In this document: piece after piece, positions 16,803-25,832 of the stretch
How the letters are laid out: each line of letters starts with the position of its first letter
How positions within the stretch are numbered: position 1 is the first letter of the stretch
Assembly: GCA_021787735.1 (NCBI GenBank)
Contig: JAJYLL010000046.1
Coordinates: 1-36,317 of the forward strand
Source: Acidobacteriota bacterium
Lineage (GTDB): Bacteria > Acidobacteriota > Terriglobia > UBA7540
Direction of reading: 5' to 3'
Length of the DNA stretch: 36,317 bases
The notes under the pieces: generated by a model
Databases searched by the model: none
What the model saw: only the letters and a program-made list of their open reading frames with translations
Told to the model about the DNA's origin: nothing
Made by a program: the position numbers and the translations under genes

Positions 16803-17672
16803 ATGATGGCGTGTGATCCGGAAACCTTGAGACATGTTCCGTTATTTGCATTGCTTGACGATGAAGAAGCAGCAGTGCTGGCTGGCCAGGTTGAGGGAAA
16901 GAACTTTGCTCCCCGGCAGCGCATTTTCAAGGTCGGCGACCCGAGCGGGGCAGCCTACGTGGTGGTCTCCGGGCGCGTGCGGCTGACCATCGTGGATGAG
17001 GACAACCAGGAAGTGGTGGTGGACGAGCCGACCCACGGCGAGTTTTTCGGATTCGCTTCCATGTTGGAGCAGACACCACACCAGACCAGCGCTATGGCTA
17101 TTGAAGATGTGGAGTGCCTTGAAGTCAGCCGCGACGATATCGCGGTCCTGTTGCAACGCAAGCCGATGGCCGGAATGGACATGCTAACTGTGCTGGGCCG
17201 CCAGTTTCACGCCGCCCAGCAACTGGTGCGGAAGCGAGCGACACGCAACCCGAACGAGATTATCGAGCGGCAGTCCACGTTCGGCGAACGGGTTGCCGAC
17301 ACCGTGGCGCAGTTTGGCGGCTCGTGGACCTTCATCTTTATGTTTGCAGTTACGCTGGCCATCTATGCAACTATTAACACGCACCTGAAGGAAAAGGCAT
17401 GGGACCCCTACCCTTTCATCTTGCTTAACCTGTTTCTTTCCATGCTGGCAGCCATCCAGGCACCCGTCATCATGATGAGCCAGAACCGCCAGGATGCCAA
17501 AGACCGCCTGCGCTCCGAACTTGATTTCGATCTCAACCGTCGATCCGAGGCACAGATTCAGGGGCTCGCCCGCAAGTTGAACCTCCTGGGCGAACAGATG
17601 GGCGACCTGGAAGAAATGCTGCGCGATACGCTGAAACAAAATGGGGATACGCCCAGCGCGTCAACTCCCTGA
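16803..17672 (+). CDS. Cyclic nucleotide-binding domain fused to DUF1003 membrane domain
   Basis: A 289-residue protein. Two adjacent ATGs open it; GAGGTG suits the second (16806) slightly better. Residues 10-130 form a cNMP-binding/CRP-like beta barrel (VPLFALLDDEEAAVLAG, FKVGDPSGAAYVVVSGRVRL, HGEFFGFASML). Residues 150-260 are DUF1003: membrane segments about 174-192 and 204-226, with the family signature DPYPFILLNLFLSMLAAIQA then QNRQDAKDR. A C-terminal helix ends it. The phosphate-binding arginine usual after the GE loop is replaced (TPHQTSAMA), so cAMP or cGMP binding is uncertain. This fusion is known but its function is not; membrane-linked sensing is an inference. Transcribed alone. 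Confidence 0.87.
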   Translation: MMACDPETLRHVPLFALLDDEEAAVLAGQVEGKNFAPRQRIFKVGDPSGAAYVVVSGRVRLTIVDEDNQEVVVDEPTHGEFFGFASMLEQTPHQTSAMAIEDVECLEVSRDDIAVLLQRKPMAGMDMLTVLGRQFHAAQQLVRKRATRNPNEIIERQSTFGERVADTVAQFGGSWTFIFMFAVTLAIYATINTHLKEKAWDPYPFILLNLFLSMLAAIQAPVIMMSQNRQDAKDRLRSELDFDLNRRSEAQIQGLARKLNLLGEQMGDLEEMLRDTLKQNGDTPSASTP

Positions 17673-17734
17673 CCGGCAACCGGCGCAGACTGTTGGCAAG
17701 CACAAGAGCAGTGAACCTGGTTTTGTGTTTTGTA

Positions 17735-17855
17735 GCAGGTTGCGGAAAAATTCCTCTGAGAGCATGTAGCGGCGGGTTCATCCCGCCATAAGCCCGATGG
17801 TTTCAGCGCGTGTTGGCGGCGCAATTCCCTCGCTACAACTTTTTCAGCAATCTGC
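17735..17855. repeat. BIME-like palindromic element with two opposed GTAG feet
   Basis: Outer arms starting GCAGGTTGCGGAAAAA (17735) and, inverted, AACTTTTTCAGCAATCTGC (17837-17855) match with about two mismatches. Inside lies GTAG (17766-17769) with hairpin GGCGGG-TTCAT-CCCGCC (17771-17787), and an opposed CTAC (17833-17836). Two inverted GTAG-foot hairpins within a larger palindrome are typical of REP pairs. The spacer between the DUF1003 and sulfatase genes consists largely of this element. Confidence 0.5.
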
Positions 17856-17913
17856 CAGGGCAGAAATGATTATCATCGTCAGGGGTCCGAATCTGAGTGG
17901 TAAAGGAGAAGAA

Positions 17914-19407
17914 ATGGACCGAAGAACATTCGTAAAGACGGTAGCAAGCACGCTGGCGACACCGACTGTTGGCTCAATGTCGGCGCAGACCTCGGAGGCA
18001 AGGCCGGGCGCCTCGGAAGCAAAGAAACGACCGCCCAACGTCATCGTCATGATTTGTGATGATCTGGGTTCGGGCGATCTCCACTGCGGTGGGTCGTCGC
18101 TGAAAACACCCAACTTGGACCGGATGGCGGCAGAAGGCGCGCGTTTTACGCGCTTCAACACCGCACACCCCATCTGCTCCGCTTCGCGGGCTGCGCTGCT
18201 CACCGGAAGATACGCCAGCCGAAGCCACGTGGCCGGAGCATACGGACCCTCTTCGCCCGACGGCATGGATCTGGATGAGAAAACGCTGGCCGACCTTCTG
18301 AAGCCTTCTGGTTACAAGTCCATGTGCATCGGCAAATGGCATCTGGGCTATCCGAAGCAATATCTGCCCACCAGCAGAGGCTTCGATTCGTTCTTCGGGG
18401 TTCCATGGAGCGTGGACATGAATCCGTTCCCATTGGTCAAAGACACAGAGGTGATTGAAGAATTGCCCGACCGCCACATGCTCACGCCTCGTTACACCGA
18501 AGAGGCTGTGAAGTTTATTGATTCCTCTGCAGGCGCTCCGTTCTTCCTTTACGTTGGGTATTCGTACCCTCACGACCCGCCGAGATCGTCGCCGCGCTTC
18601 CGAGGTCATTCCGGGCTTGGCCACCAGGGCGACGCAATCGAAGAAATCGACTGGAGCGCGGGAGAGATTCTGAAGGCCGTCCATCGGAACAGGCTGGATA
18701 ACGACACGCTGATCATTTTCACCAGCGATCACGGACCCTGGTTCCAGGGATGTCCCGGCCCGCGCCGCGGGCGCAAAGCCACCACTTTTGAAGGTGGGAC
18801 GCGGATCCCTTTTATCACTCGATGGAGCGGCACGCTCCCGACCGGCCAAGTCATCGACGAATGGGGCTCAAACATGGATGTACTACCTACGATTCTGTCG
18901 TTCTGCGGCGCGAAGGCCCCCACAAACCTGCCCGATGGAGTGGATATATCCAATCTCCTAACGGGAAAGACCGAGCATGTTGACCGCGGTACAATTCTCT
19001 ACTTCGCCGTTTCGCGTGACCAAGAAGTGTTAGAGTGCGCGCGCAAGGGCAATTGGAAGCTCCGCATCGCACAGGGAAATGGAGAAATCTACATCAACGA
19101 CTGGCTCGGCGGCTCGTGCCTGCCGAAGCAGCATCTGTTGCTGCCCCGTCCGGAGCTCTACAACCTGGAACTCGATCCGGCGGAAAGCTACGACGCAGCG
19201 GTTGACCATCCCGACAAGGTCGCGGAGATCCAGAAGGACCTCGAAGCTCTGATTCCAACCTTCCCGGAAAATGTTCAGCGGGCCTACGCGGAGCTGAAAG
19301 CTAATCCGGGAAGTCCCATGACGCCTCCTGGCGCTGCAACACGACCCGGTAACCTGGTTGCGCCCAAATGGATATGGATACCGGAGTCACGCCGCGGCAA
19401 GAGCTGA
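17914..19407 (+). CDS. Exported type I (formylglycine) sulfatase
   Basis: A 497-residue protein; AAGGAG 6 nt before 17914 fixes the start. Tat-like N-terminus (DRRTFVKTVAST). Residues 42-54 (NVIVMICDDLGSG) provide metal-binding Asp49-Asp50. The formylglycine site is Cys88 in CSASRAALLTGRY, a C-x-A-S-R variant of C-x-P-S-R. GKWHLGYPKQ and FTSDHGPW complete the active site. Such enzymes remove sulfate esters from sulfated glycans or steroids outside the cytoplasm after cysteine oxidation by a maturase, which is not in this window. It is monocistronic and convergent with the decayed mscS-like gene; the spacer is about 125 bp. Confidence 0.9.
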   Translation: MDRRTFVKTVASTLATPTVGSMSAQTSEARPGASEAKKRPPNVIVMICDDLGSGDLHCGGSSLKTPNLDRMAAEGARFTRFNTAHPICSASRAALLTGRYASRSHVAGAYGPSSPDGMDLDEKTLADLLKPSGYKSMCIGKWHLGYPKQYLPTSRGFDSFFGVPWSVDMNPFPLVKDTEVIEELPDRHMLTPRYTEEAVKFIDSSAGAPFFLYVGYSYPHDPPRSSPRFRGHSGLGHQGDAIEEIDWSAGEILKAVHRNRLDNDTLIIFTSDHGPWFQGCPGPRRGRKATTFEGGTRIPFITRWSGTLPTGQVIDEWGSNMDVLPTILSFCGAKAPTNLPDGVDISNLLTGKTEHVDRGTILYFAVSRDQEVLECARKGNWKLRIAQGNGEIYINDWLGGSCLPKQHLLLPRPELYNLELDPAESYDAAVDHPDKVAEIQKDLEALIPTFPENVQRAYAELKANPGSPMTPPGAATRPGNLVAPKWIWIPESRRGKS

Positions 19408-19532
19408 AGGCCCGACAACGTCATGGCTGACTTATGGTGCATCGGTTCTTGTCACAAATCCTTTGACGGTGAACGAAATCACTTCCGTCCTACCCTGCTG
19501 CAGGGATGGCTCTGCTTCGCGCTGATTCCTTA

Positions 19533-20892
19533 TCAGCCGGTTGAATTCGTCAGGGTCTCAGCGCGGAAGCGCGGCGCCTCATAGTTTGGACGGCGATAGT
19601 CAGCAGGAATGGTGATTGTGTTGCCATCGCTCATCTGCCGGAAGTGCGGCGAGCATATTTCAACTCCGGCTTCGTTGAAGCTGTCCTGGATATTCTGGTG
19701 CAAGTCGGAATGAAGGGTTTCGGGTCCTTGAACAGGTTTGGCGTGCGCTCTGTGGCGCGCAACAGCAGTTCATGAACCTGCCGCCAGGGTGCGTCATAGC
19801 CGATGGTGACGGCGGTGTAGAGGATCAACTCCTGAGCCCGCGCCCGCGTGCTGAAATTGGTGATGGGTGCAGCCAGCGCCGAAAGGCTGGGGACGATAAT
19901 CTCTTCATTCTTGATGGTGAGGACTTTGGTGTATAGAGAAGCCCGTTCAATCACGTCGCCGGTGGTTTCGCCGATGCGAATCCGTTCACCTAGCTGAAAC
20001 GGCTGCATGTACATCAGCACAACGCCGGCCACAAAGTTGCCTACTGTCGAAGTGGATCCGAAGGAAATCATGAGGCCAAGGATGATGGATATGCCTCGCG
20101 CCGCGGTGCTTCCCGTCCCTGGAATCAGCGGTGCAATAAAGAACAGCGTCACAACGACAACGGCAACTTTGATAATCAGGCCCGTCGGCGCTGCACATCA
20201 CGGTGGAACCACGGTGCCATGCTTATCAGGCCGCGCTCCGCAGCGCCAAACAGGTAGCCGATCATGTGCAGGATGAACCTCACCACAACCAGAATCACCG
20301 GGATGTAGAAAAGGTTCTGCAGATAACCCAGTGCGCCGCGCAGAATGTGAACGAACGGGTTCCACAACTATAGACCTACCTGCCTCGCATAACCCTGCGT
20401 TGCCGGGAACTGGCCGAAGACAATCAGCGCCGCGCCCAGCACCACCAGTGCGAAACACACCGGCTAGATTCCCCAAACCACCCAACCGATGTTTCTGAAC
20501 AAGGCCTGCGCCGAGACCAACTCCAGACCTCGGAAGCAAAATGCCGGAATGCGTTCGCGTTACTTTTCGATAAGAGCATTAGCTCGCCGCTTGAGCTGCC
20601 GGAGCCCCAGCAACAGTAGAATCTCTACTCCCAAAACCAGCCCCGTGATGATCAACCGGCGGGCAAGCTCCCCCGACCCACCGATAGGCAGCAGAGTTTC
20701 CTTTAAGAAGGCGGCGGCCGGATCAACAGGCACACGCCCTATTCGATTTGCTTTGCCCGGCAAGACCGGCAGCGCAGCAATGACAGAATTTACGCAAGGC
20801 TCCGTACTGATTCCTGATCCAGTCCACTGCTGAGCCTGCACTCGCTGCCCCGTCACCCAGGCAACAAGAAACAGACCAGCCAAAAACCGCAC
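19533..20892 (-). pseudogene. Decayed MscS-type mechanosensitive channel gene
   Basis: Homology runs from a GTG at 20892 with a signal-like N-terminus to a TGA at 19533. It keeps the helices and the MscS core (ISIILGLMISFGSTSTVGNFVAG, then MYMQPFQLGERIRIGE). Damage: in-frame stops at 20560-20562 (TAA), 20464-20466 (TAG) and 20368-20370 (TAG) within otherwise homologous sequence, a frameshift near 20178, and near 19715 an internal deletion of roughly 30 codons with a frame change, after which the C-terminus (DLHQNIQDSFNEAGVEICSPHF) continues in another frame. Intact relatives are large MscS proteins with several helices before the core, which release solutes on osmotic downshock. With five lesions sequencing error is unlikely. 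Confidence 0.88.
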
Positions 20893-21437
20893 GGTTGTTC
20901 ATCTCATTCCAAGCCTCCTTGTGAGGTCCCGCCTCGAACGCTTTCGCTAAAGATGTCATTGCTCGACGGAACCCGCATCCCATTGAAGCCACTCGGTCGG
21001 AGCATAGACTCAGAGTCAATCAGGCACGCGCCGCGGATTCGCCGCGAGGCCTCAAATAGACGAAAAACTCCCATCCAGTGCGAGCGCCGGGCTATGAGGC
21101 CAAACATCCACGTGAGTTGGTATCCATTTCCCGGTAAGGAGCATGCCATCTCAAAGAATGGCCACGAGTCCGATAAACCGTGCAAGTGAACTAGCCTGCC
21201 GGCAAAATTTCTGCCATTGCGGTTTGGAAGTCATCAAAATACTGCCATTTTTGCTGACTTGATCGGGTAAATACCTGATTGAATCACCAGGCTGACGGGT
21301 CGATAATCAGATGCGAATCAAGATAGTGGAGTGACGCCTGTGGACCGAACCGGGACTCTGTCGTTTTAGGGAGACAGGGCACGGCAGGAATGGTGCCATC
21401 GTCTCCTTGGACTCAAGTAGTTAAATTGGAGGCTACG
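20893..21437. other. Intergenic region upstream of the ECF sigma gene
   Basis: A spacer of 545 bp between the divergent mscS-like remnant and the sigma factor gene. Short frames have no ribosome sites or homology. No convincing promoter for the sigma gene was found. Confidence 0.5.
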
Positions 21438-22073
21438 ATGGGCACTGTCGAGGCAGCAAACGTCAGTCGTTTCCTCTCCACAGCCGACCTGCTTGAAGCC
21501 GCCAAGGCCGGCGACCCCGATGCTTTCCAGATCCTAGCCGAGCGTGCCGCTCCCGTGATTTACAGGCGTGCGCTTGAAATCACCTCAAACCATTACGACG
21601 CGGAAGACGTTCTGCAGGAGACCCTGCTGAAAGGGTTCACTCACATATCGCAATTCCGCGGCGACTCTCAGGTTTCCACGTGGCTGATGCGCATTGGCAT
21701 GAATGAAGCGATTATGACGCTGCGCAGACGGCGCCGCGACGTGCCGCTGGAGACGGAAGCGGGAGAAAGCGGGAAGGTGTCAGAATCTTCTCTGGCATTG
21801 CAGAGCGAAAGACCCCGCACCGACTCCCGGATTGCTCGCACCGAAATCGGGGGTTTGCTAACCAAGGCGTTGCGTCGCTTGCCGGCGCGGGCGCGGCAAA
21901 TCCTGCACTTGAGATACCTCGAAGGCTATTCCATCGAAGAAACTGCAAGACGGCTGAACCTGAGCCGCGGGTCAGTAAAGGCTTACGCATGCCGGTCGCG
22001 CGCCAGGTTGCGCAAGGAACTGCGCCGGCTACTGATGCCCCGGCGGCGACCCCAACCAGTCCGTTTTATCTAA
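21438..22073 (+). CDS. ECF-type RNA polymerase sigma factor
   Basis: A 211-residue protein. Start 21438 chosen for GGAGG 5 nt upstream; a longer frame from 21390 lacks one. Region 2 spans about residues 20-100: AFQILAERAAPVIYRRAL, then DAEDVLQETLLKGFTHISQF for core binding and -10 recognition. Region 4 spans about 135-190: LPARARQILHLRYLEGYSIEETARRLNLS, a helix-turn-helix for -35 recognition. The C-terminus is Arg-rich. No anti-sigma factor is adjacent; the next gene is an atypical receiver protein in the same direction 547 bp away. The target regulon cannot be read from the sequence. Confidence 0.88.
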   Translation: MGTVEAANVSRFLSTADLLEAAKAGDPDAFQILAERAAPVIYRRALEITSNHYDAEDVLQETLLKGFTHISQFRGDSQVSTWLMRIGMNEAIMTLRRRRRDVPLETEAGESGKVSESSLALQSERPRTDSRIARTEIGGLLTKALRRLPARARQILHLRYLEGYSIEETARRLNLSRGSVKAYACRSRARLRKELRRLLMPRRRPQPVRFI

Positions 22074-22620
22074 CACCCTCCAGCAGGTTTCGCACAGGCA
22101 AATTGCTCTCTGCACGGCCGGATCGAAGTCACATCACAGCGCCACTCTTGAAATGGGGTTTCCCAAGCACGGTACTTTTTGGCCCTTTCCCGGTGCGGAA
22201 TCCTTTCATGGGTAACTGATTTGCACATTTTTGACAGTCTGATGCATATTTCGTACATCCTTCTGCGACTTCGATGAGTCTAAAAAAACGTTGGACGTGA
22301 TTGATAGTGAAAGATGGGTTCTCAATCAAGGGCAGTAAGTGGCCGAAAGCGGGTCTAATGCAAATCAGGAATCCTCTCAAACTCATCGCGAGCGCATAAC
22401 GGAACGACGGAGTTTCGGCCTAGACAGGCGTGACGGTGGAAGTGTGCGTCCGTCCTATTCATAGTGTTCAGCTGCGGTAAAGAATAAATTCTCAGGTTCT
22501 CCTGGGTTCTCCTGGTTCGCCTGGGGAAAACTATAACCCTATCAGCGCCGCTCAACGGGGGCCGCGTGTTTCCTAGAGAGCAAAATACGGATGTCAAGAA
22601 AAACCGGAAAGGGGCAGGAA
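22074..22620. other. Intergenic region before the receiver gene
   Basis: About 550 bp without a recognised gene. It holds a candidate promoter (22231-22259) and a short repeated TCTCCTGG/TTCTCCTGG/TTCGCCTGG run near 22498-22523. The length suggests a long leader or lost coding sequence. Confidence 0.5.
22231..22259 (+). promoter_or_regulatory. Candidate sigma-70 promoter
   Basis: TTGACA (22231-22236), a 17-bp spacer and TACATC (22254-22259). The -35 is perfect, the -10 only partial. The nearest downstream gene starts at 22621, so a leader of about 350 nt would be needed. Confidence 0.3.
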
Positions 22621-23043
22621 ATGCTGGCGATTAGAACACAGGAAAACATAACGAGATCTCTCTTTCGCCGAACCCGAATCTTACTGGTCGATGAAGACTT
22701 TCGAGACCGGGACCACTATCGTCGGATGCTGCACGACAGCGGTTTTGATGTGACAGCCTGCGCGGATTTCACAGAAGCCGCGCACCTCCTGGAAGACCTG
22801 AGCTTTGAATGCGTGGTAGTCAGCCAGGGCGGGCCGGACTTCGATGGCAGGGTGGTTCTGGAGCGCTCCGTTGCCAGGAACCGCTACCGTCCAGTCATCG
22901 TAATATCGCGGTATCATGATGTGGGGTGCTACCTGGAAGCAATGCAACTGGGCGCGGTGGACTATCTGGAGAAACCACTCACGGCAGTCGATATCGTGCG
23001 TACAGTGACCACACACCTGCAGCCCAGGCACGCCGCAGCCTGA
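22621..23043 (+). CDS. Stand-alone receiver-domain protein lacking the phospho-acceptor Asp
   Basis: A 140-residue protein; start 22621 is supported by GGGGCAGGA upstream, better than the in-frame ATG at 22591. The fold is CheY-like: acidic pair in ILLVDED (Asp24-Asp26), VIVIS with Ser96 at the conserved Thr/Ser position, and Lys118 in YLEKPL. At the phospho-acceptor position, seven residues before the Asp of FDG, the protein has Ser68 (VVVSQGGPDFDG). No output domain follows. It may be a pseudo-receiver that signals by binding alone. No histidine kinase is nearby. The gene converges with the PIG-L gene. Confidence 0.8.
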   Translation: MLAIRTQENITRSLFRRTRILLVDEDFRDRDHYRRMLHDSGFDVTACADFTEAAHLLEDLSFECVVVSQGGPDFDGRVVLERSVARNRYRPVIVISRYHDVGCYLEAMQLGAVDYLEKPLTAVDIVRTVTTHLQPRHAAA

Positions 23044-23157
23044 TCCAGTATCGCGCATGGGGCGCCGCTTGTATCCGAACCGCTGTCTTGGAGGAATGTC
23101 TGTATGTCAGCGAGCCGGGTTTCCCGAAGCCCGACTCGCCTGCACTTATTCCTGACA

Positions 23158-24555
23158 TTACCTGCGCAGCGTTGCGACCGGTCCGCTGGGGGTGTTGCTC
23201 ACACGCAGCGTCACCGAACCGAGCGTCTTTCCATCGACCGCAGCCTTGAAACTGATCTCCTGCCACACAGGCCTTGTACCGGCCGGAGCCGTGAAGATGG
23301 CCCGGATGGGATAGGTGTTGTGCGCGGCAACAGGATAGATGGCCGATCCCGACTCCTCCTTCCATCCCGTCGGATAAGTTGCCGTCAGGCTTACCTTCGC
23401 CGCGGAATCCGTGTCATTACGAATGATCAGCGGGACACTGATTCCCATCCCCGGACCCACGCCCGCTTCCGGAGGATAGAGCGACGCCAGATGTTCAAGA
23501 CCGTAGGCTTTCCAGAAGCGCTGATAAAAGAGATAAGGCCCGCCAAGTTCAAGCGCCACACCCTCGTGGCTTTGCGGCTGGTATCCGGGCGAAGCGTGAT
23601 ACGGAATCGGCCCGGGCGTTATGCCTTCGAAAATATCTCCCGTCCGCGTACCACCCACCAATGATTTGCCCAGGATAAACTGGACCGGATGCTTGAAGTA
23701 GTTCAACGCGCTTTTGTAAACCGCTTCCCTACCCTCAGGGCCCGCGTCTTCCTGCGTCTGGTGGTAACTCAATTCGGTGGCGCCGAGCTCGTAATAGGGG
23801 ATATGCCGGGAGGGAGAAACCGTCATTGCTGAGTAAACCGGTCCCTGCCCTTTAAGCCAGTCGTGGTGTGTGGCGTTGGTGAAGAAATAAATCTTCTTCG
23901 GCTGCCAGGGCCGCAAGCCTTCCGTAAGGTTTCCGATCAGCATATGATTGTAAGAAGCCGTAACTTGCTCAGGGAAAACCAGCGGGTTACCCGCCATGTC
24001 AAAAGCTTCATTGGCGATTACGGAAGACGCCTGGTGATCGCCATGGTTCTCTCCGTCTGCATAGTCCGGCAGCCAGGTAATAATCACGTCGGGTTCGGTG
24101 AGGCGCACGTAGCGGACGGCACGTTCCAGCGCTGCGCCGTGGTTCCAGGTTTCAAGTGAGATCAATGGGCTCTGGTGGGCCGTATCCACGCCTCCCAGGA
24201 ACCAGACGTTCGTGATGCCAAGCGAGGCCAGCGCGCGCCGGGCTTCAATTTCGCGAACCGCGCAAAGCGATGCCGCCTGTTCGTACCCAACCGTATTGCC
24301 GCCCGAATTACCACAGGTGCCAAAGGTCACGGCAATCCGCTTGTGGCCGTCAATCGCCTCGCGAGCAAGGAAACTTGCGATCAGGCTCTCATCATCGGGA
24401 TGGGCTACCATCACCATGATGTCAGCTTTGTAACGCGCATCCGGACCCGGACTTGGCGGCGCGTCCGGTAACTGTCCAAAGGACGAGCTGCTCACAAGAA
24501 GGAAACAGAAAAGCAGAAATCCAATATTCTTGATCCATCTATTCACGGTTTGCAC
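23158..24555 (-). CDS. Secreted PIG-L/LmbE-family deacetylase
   Basis: A 465-residue protein from a GTG start preceded by a G6 run. Signal peptide about residues 1-28. Zinc motif AHPDDE at 51-56, and HGDHQ around 170 provides a further ligand. PIG-L enzymes remove N-acetyl groups from GlcNAc-type sugar conjugates. Residues beyond about 360 form an extra beta-rich domain (ISVPLIIRNDTDSAAKVSLTA, then PIRAIFTAPAG) resembling the NEW3/alpha-galactosidase-associated sandwich, making it about twice the size of a minimal PIG-L protein. Export plus the added domain suggests action on extracellular glycans. Transcribed alone; iteron-like repeats lie upstream. Confidence 0.87.
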   Translation of the reverse strand: MQTVNRWIKNIGFLLFCFLLVSSSSFGQLPDAPPSPGPDARYKADIMVMVAHPDDESLIASFLAREAIDGHKRIAVTFGTCGNSGGNTVGYEQAASLCAVREIEARRALASLGITNVWFLGGVDTAHQSPLISLETWNHGAALERAVRYVRLTEPDVIITWLPDYADGENHGDHQASSVIANEAFDMAGNPLVFPEQVTASYNHMLIGNLTEGLRPWQPKKIYFFTNATHHDWLKGQGPVYSAMTVSPSRHIPYYELGATELSYHQTQEDAGPEGREAVYKSALNYFKHPVQFILGKSLVGGTRTGDIFEGITPGPIPYHASPGYQPQSHEGVALELGGPYLFYQRFWKAYGLEHLASLYPPEAGVGPGMGISVPLIIRNDTDSAAKVSLTATYPTGWKEESGSAIYPVAAHNTYPIRAIFTAPAGTRPVWQEISFKAAVDGKTLGSVTLRVSNTPSGPVATLRR

Positions 24556-24658
24556 AACCCCCCTTTTCGCTGGCTTGTCTTACGCAGAACAACTGCTGAT
24601 TTGCTGAGCAGGCATCATACACTGGACGCGCCAAATTGTCTCGCTAATTGGTGTGCCG

Positions 24659-24722
24659 TGACGGATGTTTTGGCGGGAAATGACGGATGTTTTGTCACAA
24701 GTGACGGAAGTGCTGTCACAAG
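24659..24722. repeat. Three iteron-like direct repeats
   Basis: TGACGGATGTTTTG... occurs at 24659 and 24681, and as TGACGGAAGTGCTG... at 24702, with a period of 21-22 bp. The second and third units end TGTCACAAG; at their junction GTCACAAGTGAC is a perfect palindrome. They lie in the spacer upstream of the PIG-L gene. Operator array, remnant of a mobile element end, or iterons are all possible. Confidence 0.6.
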
Positions 24723-24837
24723 GGGGGCTGAAGACACCGCTACGGCGGCGCGGAGAGCAGCCACTTAGCGCTCGATCCGGGCCAACCGCTGGTCAATCAT
24801 CGGGGTACTGCGGCCCGGCCGGAGCCGGGCGATCCTG

Positions 24838-25116
24838 CTAACATCGAGCCGGCATGATGCCGGATACAAAAGCTACAAAACCGCACAACAACATCCAAGG
24901 GCACCGCAACGCGCCCAGCCCAGCCATTTTTCCAGAAATAAGGTTTGGGCACGGTGCCGAGTTTCCACCGCAGCAGCCGGGACGAATGGTGTCATCCATC
25001 GGTCCCATCGCGGCCACGTTGAGGCTCATATCCAACTGATCTGCCAGCCGCCGCCAATAGCCCTGCCTGGTGGCCTGCTGAGCGTAAATCTCGGTGTGTG
25101 TGGGTTTGGGTTTCAC
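24838..25116 (-). CDS. Small phage-type protein, possibly frameshifted
   Basis: Opens at a GTG overlapping the stop of the preceding gene (GTGA). The first 43 codons (TEIYAQQATRQGYWRRLADQ, then ...AAMGPMDDTI) recall short tail-region phage proteins that carry a D-ET-ISSR motif. The frame then becomes Cys- and Gly-rich and unlikely; one added base after DDT would give ISSRLLRWKLG and continue open to about 24880. So it may be a frameshifted remnant. GCCCGG/CCGGGC (24813-24830) and CCGGCAT-G-ATGCCGG (24849-24863) hairpins lie at its end. Assignment is tentative. Confidence 0.4.
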   Translation of the reverse strand: MKPKPTHTEIYAQQATRQGYWRRLADQLDMSLNVAAMGPMDDTIRPGCCGGNSAPCPNLISGKMAGLGALRCPWMLLCGFVAFVSGIMPARC

Positions 25117-25832
25117 TGTTTGGTAATCCTCACGTTGCTGAGTGCGGAACCTGTACCAGATCCGTTGGATGTACCAGCTACAATCACCCTGAATATTGTT
25201 GTCGTAAAAGTATGAGAAACCATCACGTTAGAGGCTGGCCATGCCGACGCACTCCAGATATTTCCAGCGGCGTCGTAAGCCTGCCCAGCTCCCGTGTTGA
25301 GTGGCCCAATCGTTATAAAGGGCGTCGTTCCATCTTCTGCGGTGAAATAAGTGACGTCCGAATACTGCATGTCTCCGCCAGCGACACCGATGTTATAGAT
25401 TCCGGTCGCTGGCAAATCGACTCTGAATGTTCCATAAATGGAGGGGTTTCCGTTAGGGATATACACAACTCCCGCAATTCGCGGGTCCACTGTGGCACTG
25501 CGGTCGCGAGCCTGATTATAGTAACAAAATTCCCAGCCATAGGTTACTGAGTATCCGTTAACTGTCCCTGTAGTTGGATAGTCTGCTGTCTGGCCGATAT
25601 TCGCCTCGAATGCGCAACAGCTAGGGTCGGTAACAAAAGCCAGCGTATTGCGAAAGTCGAACCCCACGTCGAAACTCGTTGCGGGCGCGCTGCCTGGAGC
25701 TGCACCAGGGCCGGGAATCATCAGGCTCTGCGGAAACAATGCGCTGGCTGGCAACGGCTGCGGCGGATGGACGTAAACCGCTGCCACCAACATCAGCAAT
25801 GCCACCGCGATCAGAATTGGGAACCTTTTCAT
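25113..25832 (-). CDS. Exported malectin-like/phage-associated beta-sandwich protein
   Basis: A 239-residue protein with a signal peptide (residues 1-20). The mature part is a beta-rich domain (VGFDFRNTLAFVTDPSCCAF, GYSVTYGWEF, RDRSATVDPRIAGVVY, FRVDLPATGIYNIGVAGGD, AAGNIWSASAWPASN, FRVIVAGTSNG), the pattern of malectin-like carbohydrate-binding domains found in secreted proteins and some phage structural regions. Its ATG follows the previous stop codon directly. It is the third gene of the minus-strand run 27.0-24.8 kb. It probably binds glycans; a catalytic site is not seen. Confidence 0.65.
   Translation of the reverse strand: MKRFPILIAVALLMLVAAVYVHPPQPLPASALFPQSLMIPGPGAAPGSAPATSFDVGFDFRNTLAFVTDPSCCAFEANIGQTADYPTTGTVNGYSVTYGWEFCYYNQARDRSATVDPRIAGVVYIPNGNPSIYGTFRVDLPATGIYNIGVAGGDMQYSDVTYFTAEDGTTPFITIGPLNTGAGQAYDAAGNIWSASAWPASNVMVSHTFTTTIFRVIVAGTSNGSGTGSALSNVRITKQ

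Noticed and set aside
17974..18849. A 291-codon minus-strand frame within the first sulfatase
   Set aside because: Antisense of conserved sulfatase motifs; no independent evidence.
24841..24863. CCGGCAT-G-ATGCCGG palindrome, similar to the one beside the insertion sequence
   Set aside because: Arms match the dyad at 5304-5322, but the loop differs and it lies inside the end of a possible coding frame; a shared regulator site cannot be supported from two short GC-rich dyads.
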